38,614 nucleotides of DNA from a virus. Positions 31,729-38,614 of the stretch are shown piece by piece. Below the pieces are notes generated by a model. The model was not told where the DNA came from. It saw nothing but the letters and a program-made list of their open reading frames with translations, and did no database searches. The DNA lies in IMG/VR virus record IMGVR_UViG_3300013132_002246, positions 1 through 38,614 of that record. One strand, 5' to 3'. Numbering within the stretch: position 1 is the stretch's first letter; every line of letters starts with the position of its first letter. Both the position numbers and the translations under genes were made by a program.

Positions 31729-32621
31729 AATCTTTAGTTTTAGGTAATCGTGGATTTATAGGTAGAAACATAGGTGGAGATCACCATATAGATGTGGATC
31801 TTTGTTGCCTAGAATCTTTGCTACAAGAATTTGATTCATCCAATATCAATCCTAGCAACACTTTATTGATAAATTGTGCTGGCAAACATGGATCGGTGAT
31901 GGAAATGAAAACAAACCATTATGAATACCTTCAGAAGAATTTTTCCATTGATAGCAATTGCCTTACTCTCTGTATGAAGAGGAAGATTCCTACGGCTATC
32001 ATGCTATCATCAGTTACCTGTTTCCCAGAACATTCTGTGGATGTCTTTAGTGAAAGTTCACTACACCATGGCTCGCTCATTACAGGAATATATGGGTATG
32101 CAGCAAGTAAACGAAATACACTAGACCTATGCCGATGTGCATACCTTGATTCGGGATTGAATGCGATTCCAGTTGTATTGGGAAATTGCTATGGAGTCTA
32201 TGGTAGATTTTCTACCAACGGAACTATAGTTCATAAATTGATTTATGATATCTCTGTGGCAATCAGAGAAAATAAGGATGTATTTCTTACTGGTGATGGG
32301 TTGGATGTGAGAACATTCTTGTTCGCAAGTGATCTCAAAAGTATCCTACTGGATATAGCAAGTAGAGACATGAGGGGAATGCCCGTCGTGATAGCATCAC
32401 CAGAGCAAATTACAATAAAGGAACTTTCACATCTCATAGCAGATTTGATGGGACACAAAAAAGAGATAATCTTTGATGGCAGACCCACTCCTGGACATAG
32501 AAGAAAGGTTGCTACATCGGAGATCATTAATATCCGAGACTATGATATCACATCATTGGAAGAGGGACTTAAGCAGACAATAAAATTCTATTGGAGACAA
32601 TGCAATGAAGCACCTATATGA
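31725..32621 (+). CDS. GDP-L-fucose-synthase-like reductase/epimerase
   Basis: This 298-aa extended SDR has LVLGNRGFIG (4-13) and NCAGKHGSVMEMKTN, then LSSVTCFPE and YGYAASKR with Tyr125 and Lys129. The order NCAxKxG, SSxxCxPE and the YAASK motif resembles GDP-4-keto-6-deoxymannose epimerase/reductase (GDP-L-fucose synthase). It could produce GDP-fucose-type donors for the GT11 enzymes, but no GDP-mannose 4,6-dehydratase is visible in the window. It overlaps the next gene by 17 nt. Confidence 0.75.
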   Translation: MKSLVLGNRGFIGRNIGGDHHIDVDLCCLESLLQEFDSSNINPSNTLLINCAGKHGSVMEMKTNHYEYLQKNFSIDSNCLTLCMKRKIPTAIMLSSVTCFPEHSVDVFSESSLHHGSLITGIYGYAASKRNTLDLCRCAYLDSGLNAIPVVLGNCYGVYGRFSTNGTIVHKLIYDISVAIRENKDVFLTGDGLDVRTFLFASDLKSILLDIASRDMRGMPVVIASPEQITIKELSHLIADLMGHKKEIIFDGRPTPGHRRKVATSEIINIRDYDITSLEEGLKQTIKFYWRQCNEAPI

Positions 32622-33159
32622 GGAAAGTAATTTTGGTGAGAATTGGTTTGACTATGCTGCTGTATACAGCAGGTTTGTAGCAGAAATTCCAGACAATGGA
32701 AAACTGGTGGAGGTTGGGTGTTGGAAGGGGAAGAGCGTCTGCTATTTTGCCGTGGAAGCAATAAATTCGGGAAAGACTATCTCTATTGATGCTGTTGATA
32801 CTTGGAAAGGATCTGCGGAACACGCTGGGTTTGATTGTGTGAAGAACGACACTCTATATCAAATATTTTTAGATAACATCAAGCCTGTAAATCACATGGT
32901 TAAGCCAATAAGGATGAATTCCCCCGATGCGTCTTCTCTGTATGAAGACGAAAGTGTTGATATCGTTTTTCTCGACGCAGCACATGACTATGATTCTGTT
33001 CTTATTGACATAAAGAGTTGGTTGCCAAAGGTGAAGTCTGGTGGTATACTAGCAGGACATGACTTCAACAATAGTTGGGTTGGTGTCATCAATGCTGTGA
33101 CTGAATCATTGTATCCATTTGAAGTTCAGGGTCCGTGTTGGATCTATTATAAGAGATGA
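32605..33159 (+). CDS. Class I SAM methyltransferase (Methyltransf_24-like), 2
   Basis: This 184-aa protein has KLVEVGCWKGKSVCYF (motif I), SIDAVDTWKG (motif II), VDIVFLDAAHDYDSV (motif IV) and GGILAGHDFNN. It is a compact member of the same superfamily as the methyltransferase at 25056, but clearly different in sequence. A GGAG lies 8 nt before the ATG. The substrate is presumably a sugar intermediate, from context. Confidence 0.82.
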   Translation: MKHLYEESNFGENWFDYAAVYSRFVAEIPDNGKLVEVGCWKGKSVCYFAVEAINSGKTISIDAVDTWKGSAEHAGFDCVKNDTLYQIFLDNIKPVNHMVKPIRMNSPDASSLYEDESVDIVFLDAAHDYDSVLIDIKSWLPKVKSGGILAGHDFNNSWVGVINAVTESLYPFEVQGPCWIYYKR

Positions 33160-33200
33160 GATTGGTAGTGTTTAATAGAACTTTTACAAAATTGATATAA

Positions 33201-33518
33201 ATGAAATTTTCAAATTTATCTAATCATAATCGTGGTTGGTTTATCGGAGATTTTGACTCTTCATTACTAAAAACCAATCTATTTGAAGTTGCTCTTATTA
33301 AATGTCCTATGGGGATTCATGCAAAACATCATCATAAAATTGCAACTGAATATAATGTATTAGTTGAGGGTAAACTAAAAATTGGAGATATTATTTTGGG
33401 TAAAAATGATATCTATATTATAGAGCCAGGTGAGTCTACCGAACAAGAGTTTTTAGAGAATTCATTGGTACTCTGTGTCAAAACTCCGTCAATACCTAGT
33501 GACAAATATTTGGACTAA
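33201..33518 (+). CDS. Small cupin protein
   Basis: This 105-aa single-domain cupin has a metal-binding cluster HAKHHHK (40-46), then EYNVLVEGKLKIG, DIYIIEPGES and a final VLCVKTPS strand. In sugar clusters such cupins often act as isomerases, 3,5-epimerases or sugar-binding proteins. There is no visible Shine-Dalgarno; the 41-nt gap upstream is AT-rich and holds only a TATAAATG that overlaps the start. It lies between a methyltransferase and an epimerase. Confidence 0.78.
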   Translation: MKFSNLSNHNRGWFIGDFDSSLLKTNLFEVALIKCPMGIHAKHHHKIATEYNVLVEGKLKIGDIILGKNDIYIIEPGESTEQEFLENSLVLCVKTPSIPSDKYLD

Positions 33519-33521
33519 TAT

Positions 33522-34436
33522 ATGAAATACCTAGTAACAGGTTCTTGTGGATTCATCGGTTCCAACCTTGTGGATATGCTTCTTAACCAAGGGCATAAAG
33601 TCATAGGTATTGACAACCTTTCATCTGATGCTCACGACCAGTTCTACTTCAACCCCAATGCAACATACTACCACCATGATGTGAGTGATTATGTTATGTG
33701 TAGTGAAGTTTTTGAACAGCACAGACCTGATGTGGTTATCCACCTTGCTGCTGAAGCCCGTATACAGAACTGTATCGAAGATCCTGGTCGTTGCATGAAT
33801 ACAAATGTCATGGGAACGCAAACAATGCTTTTCTTGTGCAAAAAGCATGGGGTAAACCGCATGGTGTTTATGAGCACTTCTGCCGTATATGGCATGGCTA
33901 AAGATTGTTTTTTTGGTGTAGGATATGTTGGTCAAAGGGAAACAGACCAAACCGATTGCCTTAATCCCTATTCCCTTTCAAAGAAATTTGGAGAAGAGTT
34001 GTGCCAGATGTACTCACGGGACTATGGTGTAGACACCGTGTGTTTCCGAGGCTTCAACATTTGGGGCAATCGACAGCCCAAACGAGGCTCGTATGCACCT
34101 GTCATGGGAGTCTTTTCAAGACAGAAAGCCGAAGGAGTTCCCCTGACGGTTGTTGGTGATGGAGCACAGCGTCGAGACTTTATCCATGTAGAAGATGTGT
34201 GCCGTGGGCTTATAGCGGGAGCAGAGGCCACAGAGCCACAAATGGGAGAGATTTATAATCTCGGAAGTGGTAAGAATCATTCTGTAAACCAAATCGCCGC
34301 CATGTTTGGTGGGGAAACTGTACACCTACCCAAAAGGCAGGGAGAGGCTCGGATAACTCTTGCAGACATCTCAAAGATTCAGAAGAAGTTAGGGTGGAGT
34401 CCAAGGCACTCTTTGGAATCCGCATATATAAACTAA
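33522..34436 (+). CDS. NAD-dependent UDP-glucose-4-epimerase-like SDR
   Basis: This 304-aa extended SDR has VTGSCGFIGSNLVD (5-18), VVIHLAAEA, MSTSAVYG, catalytic Tyr150 and Lys154 in NPYSLSK, and RRDFIHVEDVCRG. It looks like a classical 4-epimerase (GalE-type). It is noticeably more GC-rich than the preceding cupin, suggesting separate acquisition. It starts 3 nt after the cupin stop. Likely substrate UDP-glucose/galactose or the N-acetyl form. Confidence 0.9.
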   Translation: MKYLVTGSCGFIGSNLVDMLLNQGHKVIGIDNLSSDAHDQFYFNPNATYYHHDVSDYVMCSEVFEQHRPDVVIHLAAEARIQNCIEDPGRCMNTNVMGTQTMLFLCKKHGVNRMVFMSTSAVYGMAKDCFFGVGYVGQRETDQTDCLNPYSLSKKFGEELCQMYSRDYGVDTVCFRGFNIWGNRQPKRGSYAPVMGVFSRQKAEGVPLTVVGDGAQRRDFIHVEDVCRGLIAGAEATEPQMGEIYNLGSGKNHSVNQIAAMFGGETVHLPKRQGEARITLADISKIQKKLGWSPRHSLESAYIN

Positions 34437-34470
34437 ACGCCAATAAAAAGCACATGAAGGAACCTATACC

Positions 34471-35787
34471 ATGAGCGAAAAGAAAAAAATTGTCCTCTCA
34501 ATGATTGTGAAGAACGAAACACACATTATCAAGGAGTGTTTTGATTCGCTCTACAAGTTTATCGACTATTGGGTGATCTGTGATACAGGTTCCACCGATG
34601 GAACTCAGGAACTCATCACCGAATACTTCAAAGAAAAGGGTATTCCCGGTGAACTCCATCAACACGAATGGCAGGATTTTGCCACGAATCGCACAGCCGC
34701 TCTGAAACTGTGCGATGGCAAGGGTGACTACGCCTGGATGATTGATGCGGATGATTATCTTGTCGGAGAGATGAATTTTCCACACGCTTTGAATTTTGAT
34801 GGCTATTCTGTTCGCATCAAGCGAGGAAACTTTGAGTGGTGGCGCAACCAAATCTTCAAGACCGGAATAGGATGGGTGTACGAAGGGGTGTTGCACGAAT
34901 ATGCCCATTGCCCAAACAAGTCAGACCTAACTATTGCAAAACTCGATATTCCTGGCTACCATGTTGAAGCCCGTACTGAAGGAGGTGCCCGTAACAAGGG
35001 TATTACACCAACAGAGAAGTACGCAAAGGACGCTATCGTTCTTGAGAAAGCACTAGAAAAGGAGCCTCTAAACTCCCGCTATCAGTTTTATCTGGCACAG
35101 TCGTACTTTGACTCACAGCAGTGGGAGAAGTCGTTTGAGGCTTATGAGAAGCGGGCAAAGATGGGTGGTTGGGAAGAAGAAGTTTATTATTCCTTATTCC
35201 GTATGTCAATTTGTGCAATGATGTTGCAGAAGCCTTGGGAACAAGTTATGAATCTTTTCCTTGGTGCATACAACTTCCGTCCTTGCCGAGCAGAGCCTCT
35301 ATACCATATTGCCCGTATCTATCGAATGAATGGTTATCCCAGAATAGGATATCTCTATGCAAAGATGGGATTGACGATTCCTCTTCCAAAGTATGATATT
35401 CTTTTCATATCACAAGATATCTACGATTGGCAATTATGGGATGAAGTTGCGTCTACAGCGTACTATGTTCATGCGTTTGAAGAAGGTTATGCTGCTTCTA
35501 TGAAACTGCTTCGTGAAGGAAAGGTTCCCCCATCCGAAATTCAGCGCATACAGACAAATGTTGCAGAGTACGAAAAGAGACTTGCAGAGGTAAAGGCATC
35601 AGAGACACATATGGCTGAACATCAAAAGAGGATGGCAACGGCTTCTGTTGGTTCACCAGATCAACTGAATAGTGTTGCCACTATTACAAAAGCAAAAGAG
35701 CCTCTACCTTTCAAACCAAATCAGACAACTTTGACTATTGGCGAACCTAAATATAAGAAGAAGTTTAAGGAGAGAGCCAAAGGCTAA
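34471..35787 (+). CDS. GT2 glycosyltransferase fused to a TPR-like helical domain
   Basis: This 438-aa protein has a GT2 N-terminal domain: LSMIVKNETHIIKEC, CDTGSTDGTQELI, and AWMIDADDYL with the metal motif at Asp92-Asp95. From about residue 190 the sequence becomes helical and repeat-like: LEKALEKEPLNSRYQFYLAQSYF, then SLFRMSICAMML, then EPLYHIARIYRM, consistent with TPRs. The C-terminal 60 residues are Lys-rich and disordered. TPR-linked GT2 enzymes often glycosylate proteins. ATG with AAGGA upstream. This is the last gene of the main sugar block. Confidence 0.88.
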   Translation: MSEKKKIVLSMIVKNETHIIKECFDSLYKFIDYWVICDTGSTDGTQELITEYFKEKGIPGELHQHEWQDFATNRTAALKLCDGKGDYAWMIDADDYLVGEMNFPHALNFDGYSVRIKRGNFEWWRNQIFKTGIGWVYEGVLHEYAHCPNKSDLTIAKLDIPGYHVEARTEGGARNKGITPTEKYAKDAIVLEKALEKEPLNSRYQFYLAQSYFDSQQWEKSFEAYEKRAKMGGWEEEVYYSLFRMSICAMMLQKPWEQVMNLFLGAYNFRPCRAEPLYHIARIYRMNGYPRIGYLYAKMGLTIPLPKYDILFISQDIYDWQLWDEVASTAYYVHAFEEGYAASMKLLREGKVPPSEIQRIQTNVAEYEKRLAEVKASETHMAEHQKRMATASVGSPDQLNSVATITKAKEPLPFKPNQTTLTIGEPKYKKKFKERAKG

Positions 35788-35796
35788 GGAGATAGG

Positions 35797-36240
35797 ATGC
35801 CAGCAGGATATTACGATTTGGTAATGGATCAGGGTGAAGATTACACTCTTCATCTACAATATCTCGACAGCGAAAACAGCGCAACAGGATCAAATCCAAT
35901 AAATGTATCTGGATTTACCTTTAGTAGGTTTCAGATTCGTAGATCCGACACGACTCCTTATATTCTACTAGATGTAGGAATTAGTGGAGCAACAACTGGT
36001 GGATTGACTGGTGAATTTATTAGTGGTAGTGGTATTGGTAGTTCTGGTTACTTTCTTTTGAACAAAAACGAAGAAGGTATTACAGGATTGACGGGTGGAA
36101 TCTACATACGGGTTCCAGCAGTCACTACAAGATATGTACCTGGTGGTAGACATTTCTATGAATTTGAACTAAAGGATTCAACAACCACAACTAAACTCAT
36201 TCGAGGAAGAATAGATGTTAATTCAGGAGTAATCAAATGA
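35797..36240 (+). CDS. Possible virion/adhesin-type beta protein
   Basis: This 147-aa protein reads YYDLVMDQGEDYTLHLQYLD near the N-terminus and NVSGFTFSRFQIRR after it. The middle is Gly/Ser/Thr-rich with GLTGEFISGSGIGS and FLLNKNEEGIT. It ends with YEFELKDSTTTTKLIRGR. The order of an N-terminal beta start, Gly-rich central loops and a final strand is common in phage tail or baseplate accessory proteins. I do not identify a specific family. AAGGAG precedes the ATG. It is coupled to the small gene below by ATGA. Confidence 0.6.
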   Translation: MPAGYYDLVMDQGEDYTLHLQYLDSENSATGSNPINVSGFTFSRFQIRRSDTTPYILLDVGISGATTGGLTGEFISGSGIGSSGYFLLNKNEEGITGLTGGIYIRVPAVTTRYVPGGRHFYEFELKDSTTTTKLIRGRIDVNSGVIK

Positions 36241-36413
36241 ATAACAATACTACCTACAAGCGTGTTAAGATCACAATGTTCAATCCTCCTGCTCTAGTTC
36301 AAATGGAGCATAAGACCTTGAGAATATACAGAAATTATGGTTGGAAACCCTCTGCTATTAGACCTAGAGCAACTGCAAAGCGTATTGTTATAGTTCCGTG
36401 TAACGGCCTTTAA
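36237..36413 (+). CDS. Small 58-aa protein of unknown function
   Basis: The ATG overlaps the previous stop by 4 nt, with CAGGAG upstream, and the ORF ends 11 nt before the dUTPase gene. It encodes 58 residues starting MNNNTTYKRVKITMFNP and ending RIVIVPCNGL. The peptide is basic with a hydrophobic C-terminus. Tight coupling and a normal ribosome site argue that it is real. No homologue is recognised. Confidence 0.6.
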   Translation: MNNNTTYKRVKITMFNPPALVQMEHKTLRIYRNYGWKPSAIRPRATAKRIVIVPCNGL

Positions 36414-36424
36414 TAGGAATAAAA

Positions 36425-36943
36425 ATGAATCTTGAAATCTATAAAATGAACGAAAAAGTTCCACAGATATCCTATGGAACCGAAAATTCTGCTTGCTTTG
36501 ATCTTTCTGCCTGTCTTGCGGATAGACCGTCTGTAAAGGGATTTTACAAAAACAATGAATCTGTGATATTCTTTTGCATCACAGATGAAAAAGGAACATG
36601 GATACGCATTCCTCCCCGTGCTAGAGTACTAATTCCAACAGGAATGATTTTCAATATTCCAAGTGATCATTGTGTCAAAATCTATCCAAGATCTGGTCTT
36701 TCTTTGAAGAAAGGCTTGGCTCTTGCTAATGGAGTTGGTGTTATTGATTGTGATTATGTTGAAGAGGTGTTTGTTCCTATTATAAACAACTCTGAAGAAG
36801 AACTCACGATAAATCATGGTGATAGAATTGCTCAAGGTGAATTAGTCTTTGCAAAGCAAGCCCATTTCGAATACATACATGAAAGACCAGCACAAAAAAG
36901 TGATCGTGCTGGTGGATTTGGATCAACAGGAGTTTCGCAATGA
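36425..36943 (+). CDS. dut: dUTPase (trimeric type)
   Basis: This 172-aa protein has the trimeric dUTPase motifs in order: CFDLSA (motif I, about 24-29), PRSGLSLKKG (88-97), GVIDCDY (105-111), GDRIAQGELV (132-141) and the C-terminal arm RAGGFGSTG (161-169). It converts dUTP to dUMP and keeps uracil out of phage DNA. It is longer than E. coli dUTPase because of an insert of about 25 residues after motif I (KGFYKNNESVIFFCITDEKG). The Gly normally following motif III is replaced (VEEV). It is coupled by ATGA to the next gene. Confidence 0.9.
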   Translation: MNLEIYKMNEKVPQISYGTENSACFDLSACLADRPSVKGFYKNNESVIFFCITDEKGTWIRIPPRARVLIPTGMIFNIPSDHCVKIYPRSGLSLKKGLALANGVGVIDCDYVEEVFVPIINNSEEELTINHGDRIAQGELVFAKQAHFEYIHERPAQKSDRAGGFGSTGVSQ

Positions 36944-37260
36944 ATCGTGAAGAACTACTAAAGCATCACACAGAAATATGCAGCAAAGCATTGGAACTAA
37001 TGAAAAAGAAGAACCATGATTATGCTGGAAATAGCGGAGAAACTCCATTTGCTAATTTTGAGCGTTGTGAGGCTATGGGTATATGTACAACTGAAGCAGG
37101 ATTTCTTGTTCGTTTGACTGACAAGTTGTCAAGACTCTCTACATTTACTAATGCAGGAAAATTGACTGTTGATAACGAAAGTTACGAAGATGCGATAGTT
37201 GATATCATCAATTACTGTGTTTTATTTTCTGCTTATACAAAAGGTAAAATGAAGAAGTGA
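36940..37260 (+). CDS. DUF1599/Nmad1-like, MazG-related NTP hydrolase-type protein
   Basis: This 106-aa helical protein reads ALELMKKKNHDYAG, FANFERCEAMGI, FLVRLTDKLSRLSTF, and ESYEDAIVDIINYCVLF. This is the pattern of the 'nucleotide modification associated' domain, an all-alpha NTP pyrophosphohydrolase relative. It is coupled to dUTPase by ATGA and to the following glycosyltransferase by GTGA. The family is linked to phage nucleotide metabolism and DNA modification; its precise substrate is unknown. Confidence 0.83.
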   Translation: MNREELLKHHTEICSKALELMKKKNHDYAGNSGETPFANFERCEAMGICTTEAGFLVRLTDKLSRLSTFTNAGKLTVDNESYEDAIVDIINYCVLFSAYTKGKMKK

Positions 37261-38156
37261 ACTGCTGCGGTGGAAAGCCTGGATGTAAAAAGCAGTGTAG
37301 CCCTTTTGACAAAAAAGGGCTTCTTACTATAGGCATGGCTACTTATGATGATTTTGATGGGGTTTACTTTACAACACAATCATTGCTTTTGTATCATAAA
37401 GAAGTGATGCCATATGCAGAAATCATCATTATTGATAACAGTCCACACACTAAACAAGGTCAAGAAACAAAAGAATATGCAGCACAGATAGGAGCAACCT
37501 ATATTCCCTTTGCGGATTATGCGGCAACAACGGTTAAAGGAATCCTGTTTGAACAAGCGAGAAATCCATATGTGATTTGTGTTGATTCTCATGTGCTTAT
37601 TGAAGCAGGAGCATTGCTAAAATTGCTTTTGTATTATCAGTGCAACGAAAATACGAGTGATCTGTTACAGGGACCGCTAGTATCAGAAGATCCTAGAAAG
37701 AAAGATGTATGGACTCATTTTGAACCAAGATGGCGAAGTCAGATGTTTGGAGTTTGGTCTACAGATAAAAGAGGAGAAAATTCAAATGAAGCCCCATTTG
37801 ATATTCCAATGCAAGGCATGGGATTATTCTCTTGTAGAAAAGATGCTTGGGTTGGATTTAATAGTGGATTTCGTGGATTTGGAGGAGAAGAGTGGTATAT
37901 TCATCAGAAGTTTAGAAACAATGGTTCACGCACCCTTTGTCTTCCTTTTTTGCGTTGGTCACATCGTTTTCGTCGTCCAAACGGAGTCCCCTATAAAGTT
38001 TGTCTAGACGATAAAATAAGGAACTATTATATCGGATTTCTAGAATTAGGTATGGATATTTCAGAGATCACTAATTATTTTCAGTACGAAGAGAAGATTT
38101 CAAAGGAAAGACTAGACCATCTTTTGTTTGAAGCAAAGTGTTTGCAACCCTCTTGA
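37257..38156 (+). CDS. GT2/galactosyltransferase-like enzyme with Cys-rich N-terminus
   Basis: This 299-aa protein starts at a GTG that overlaps the previous stop. The N-terminus has four cysteines, CC (3-4), Cys10 and Cys14, perhaps metal-binding. GT-A features follow: GLLTIGMATYDDFDG, EIIIIDNSP, NPYVICVDSH (110-112), and FRGFGGEEWYIHQKF, which fits the C-terminal galactosyltransferase motif. An ATG at 37335 would remove the first GT-A strand, so the GTG start is preferred. A 9-bp hairpin lies inside the first 22 codons. It is coupled to dUTPase and Nmad1-like genes, unlike the other GTs. Confidence 0.82.
   Translation: MNCCGGKPGCKKQCSPFDKKGLLTIGMATYDDFDGVYFTTQSLLLYHKEVMPYAEIIIIDNSPHTKQGQETKEYAAQIGATYIPFADYAATTVKGILFEQARNPYVICVDSHVLIEAGALLKLLLYYQCNENTSDLLQGPLVSEDPRKKDVWTHFEPRWRSQMFGVWSTDKRGENSNEAPFDIPMQGMGLFSCRKDAWVGFNSGFRGFGGEEWYIHQKFRNNGSRTLCLPFLRWSHRFRRPNGVPYKVCLDDKIRNYYIGFLELGMDISEITNYFQYEEKISKERLDHLLFEAKCLQPS
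37299..37321 (+). other. Perfect 9-bp hairpin within the start of the glycosyltransferase gene
   Basis: AGCCCTTTT (37299-37307) and AAAAGGGCT (37313-37321) form a perfect stem with a GACAA loop. It falls about 40 nt after the GTG start, inside the coding region, and TTCTTACT follows. It may act as a weak attenuator or translational regulator, and would resemble a terminator on either strand. Confidence 0.6.
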
Positions 38157-38180
38157 CTTCCGAAAACAAGGAGTTATACT
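38153..38180 (+). promoter_or_regulatory. Sigma70-like promoter giving a leaderless DNA methyltransferase mRNA
   Basis: TTGACT (38153-38158), a 16-nt spacer and TATACT (38175-38180). The ATG at 38187 begins 7 nt after the -10, at the expected transcription start. An AAGGAG in the spacer is 13 nt from the ATG, too far for a good ribosome site, and would not be transcribed. Confidence 0.65.
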
Positions 38181-38186
38181 TTGGCT

Positions 38187-38614
38187 ATGAAAGACGAACG
38201 ATATCAAATCATTCAGGGAGACTGCATCAAGTCTCTCAAGGCACTTCCTGCGGACAGCGTTCATTGCTGTGTGACATCTCCTCCTTATTTTGGGCTTCGC
38301 AATTACAACGGCGGCGAAGACGAGATTGGTCAAGAGGAAACTGTTGAAGGCTATGTGGAAAAGATGGTCGAGGTTTTCCGTGAGGTGCGCCGTGTTCTCC
38401 GTCCTGACGGTACTCTTTGGCTGAATCTTGGTGATTCGTACATGGCTCAAAAGAATGTTGCACCTCCTCCACAGACCATTGGGGGTCAGCGTGGAATGCC
38501 TAGCGATTTTGTTCCAAGCAATCGTAAAGAACAGAAAGGCTTGAAGCACAAGGATTTGATCGGCATTCCTTGGCGTGTAGCCTTTGCTCTACAGGCAGAT
38601 GGTTGGTGGCTGCG
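38187..38614 (+). CDS. DNA methyltransferase, N6-adenine/N4-cytosine type, 3'-truncated
   Basis: The first 142 residues are present; the gene runs off the window. The protein opens YQIIQGDCIKSLKALP and has the catalytic motif TSPPYFGLRNY (SPPY at 31-34), followed by VLRPDGTLWLNLGDSY and GIPWRVAFALQADGWW. This motif order is that of beta-class DNA methylases acting on an exocyclic amino group; the target base cannot be decided. It may protect phage DNA or work with the adjacent nucleotide-modification genes. The start is ATG 38187, at a predicted leaderless position. Confidence 0.93.
   Translation, partial: MKDERYQIIQGDCIKSLKALPADSVHCCVTSPPYFGLRNYNGGEDEIGQEETVEGYVEKMVEVFREVRRVLRPDGTLWLNLGDSYMAQKNVAPPPQTIGGQRGMPSDFVPSNRKEQKGLKHKDLIGIPWRVAFALQADGWWL

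Noticed and set aside
37306-37333. TTGACA-N16-TATAGG promoter-like sequence
   Set aside because: It falls in the coding region of the glycosyltransferase and in its hairpin. A transcript would start after the only nearby ATG (37335), and that ATG would remove the first strand of the enzyme.
1-38614. tRNA genes, CRISPR arrays, insertion sequences, integrase or attachment sites
   Set aside because: No cloverleaf, regular repeat-spacer pattern, transposase motif, or flanking direct repeats of such elements were seen by eye. A tRNAscan or repeat search could still find something in the short gaps.

Overview
The window is a piece of a T4-like (Straboviridae/Kyanoviridae-type) contractile-tailed phage genome. 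All 51 genes are on the + strand, mostly with gaps of a few bases or 1-17 nt overlaps, and no gene-free stretch exceeds about 175 nt. The conserved order (18-19-20-21-22-23-3-uvsY-uvsW-55-47-46-rnh-45-44-62-regA) is the T4 core. Having gp3 directly after gp23, and a gp62 of only 123 aa, resembles marine and freshwater 'cyano-T4' relatives more than coliphage T4. No photosynthesis gene or other host-diagnostic gene is present, so I do not name a host.

Bases 1-7618 are the virion module: the C-terminal end of the tail sheath, two tandem tail-tube paralogues, portal, a small prohead-core-like protein, prohead protease, scaffold, major capsid protein, a strong intrinsic terminator, and tail terminator gp3. 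Bases 7663-21544 are the recombination, replication and late-transcription module: UvsY, UvsW, the late sigma factor gp55, the Mre11/Rad50-like pair gp47/gp46, RNase H, sliding clamp gp45, clamp loader gp44/gp62 and RegA. Several unrecognised proteins are interspersed, including a ParB-like protein and a neighbour sharing its N-terminal domain.

Bases 21570-35787 are a dense block of 18 sugar-related genes: ten known or probable glycosyltransferases, three SAM methyltransferases, four NAD-dependent epimerase/reductases, a DegT-family aminotransferase and a cupin, with one of the transferases only tentatively assigned. It lies downstream of regA, where T4 has DNA polymerase gene 43. A GDP-mannose 3,5-epimerase homologue with its expected catalytic residues, a GDP-fucose-synthase-like reductase and two GT11-type transferases point to a GDP-linked sugar assembled and transferred by the phage. 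Bases 35797-38614 hold a possible virion protein, a small unknown protein, dUTPase, a DUF1599/Nmad1-like protein, another glycosyltransferase and the start of a DNA methyltransferase.

The most notable observations are: an apparent +1 frameshift at codon 11/12 of gp47, just downstream of a small NUMOD-like gene whose own start resembles the gp47 start; sigma70-like promoters placed so that gp46 and the DNA methyltransferase would have leaderless mRNAs; an SD-sequestering hairpin after gp46; and a glycosyltransferase translationally coupled to nucleotide-metabolism genes rather than to the sugar block.
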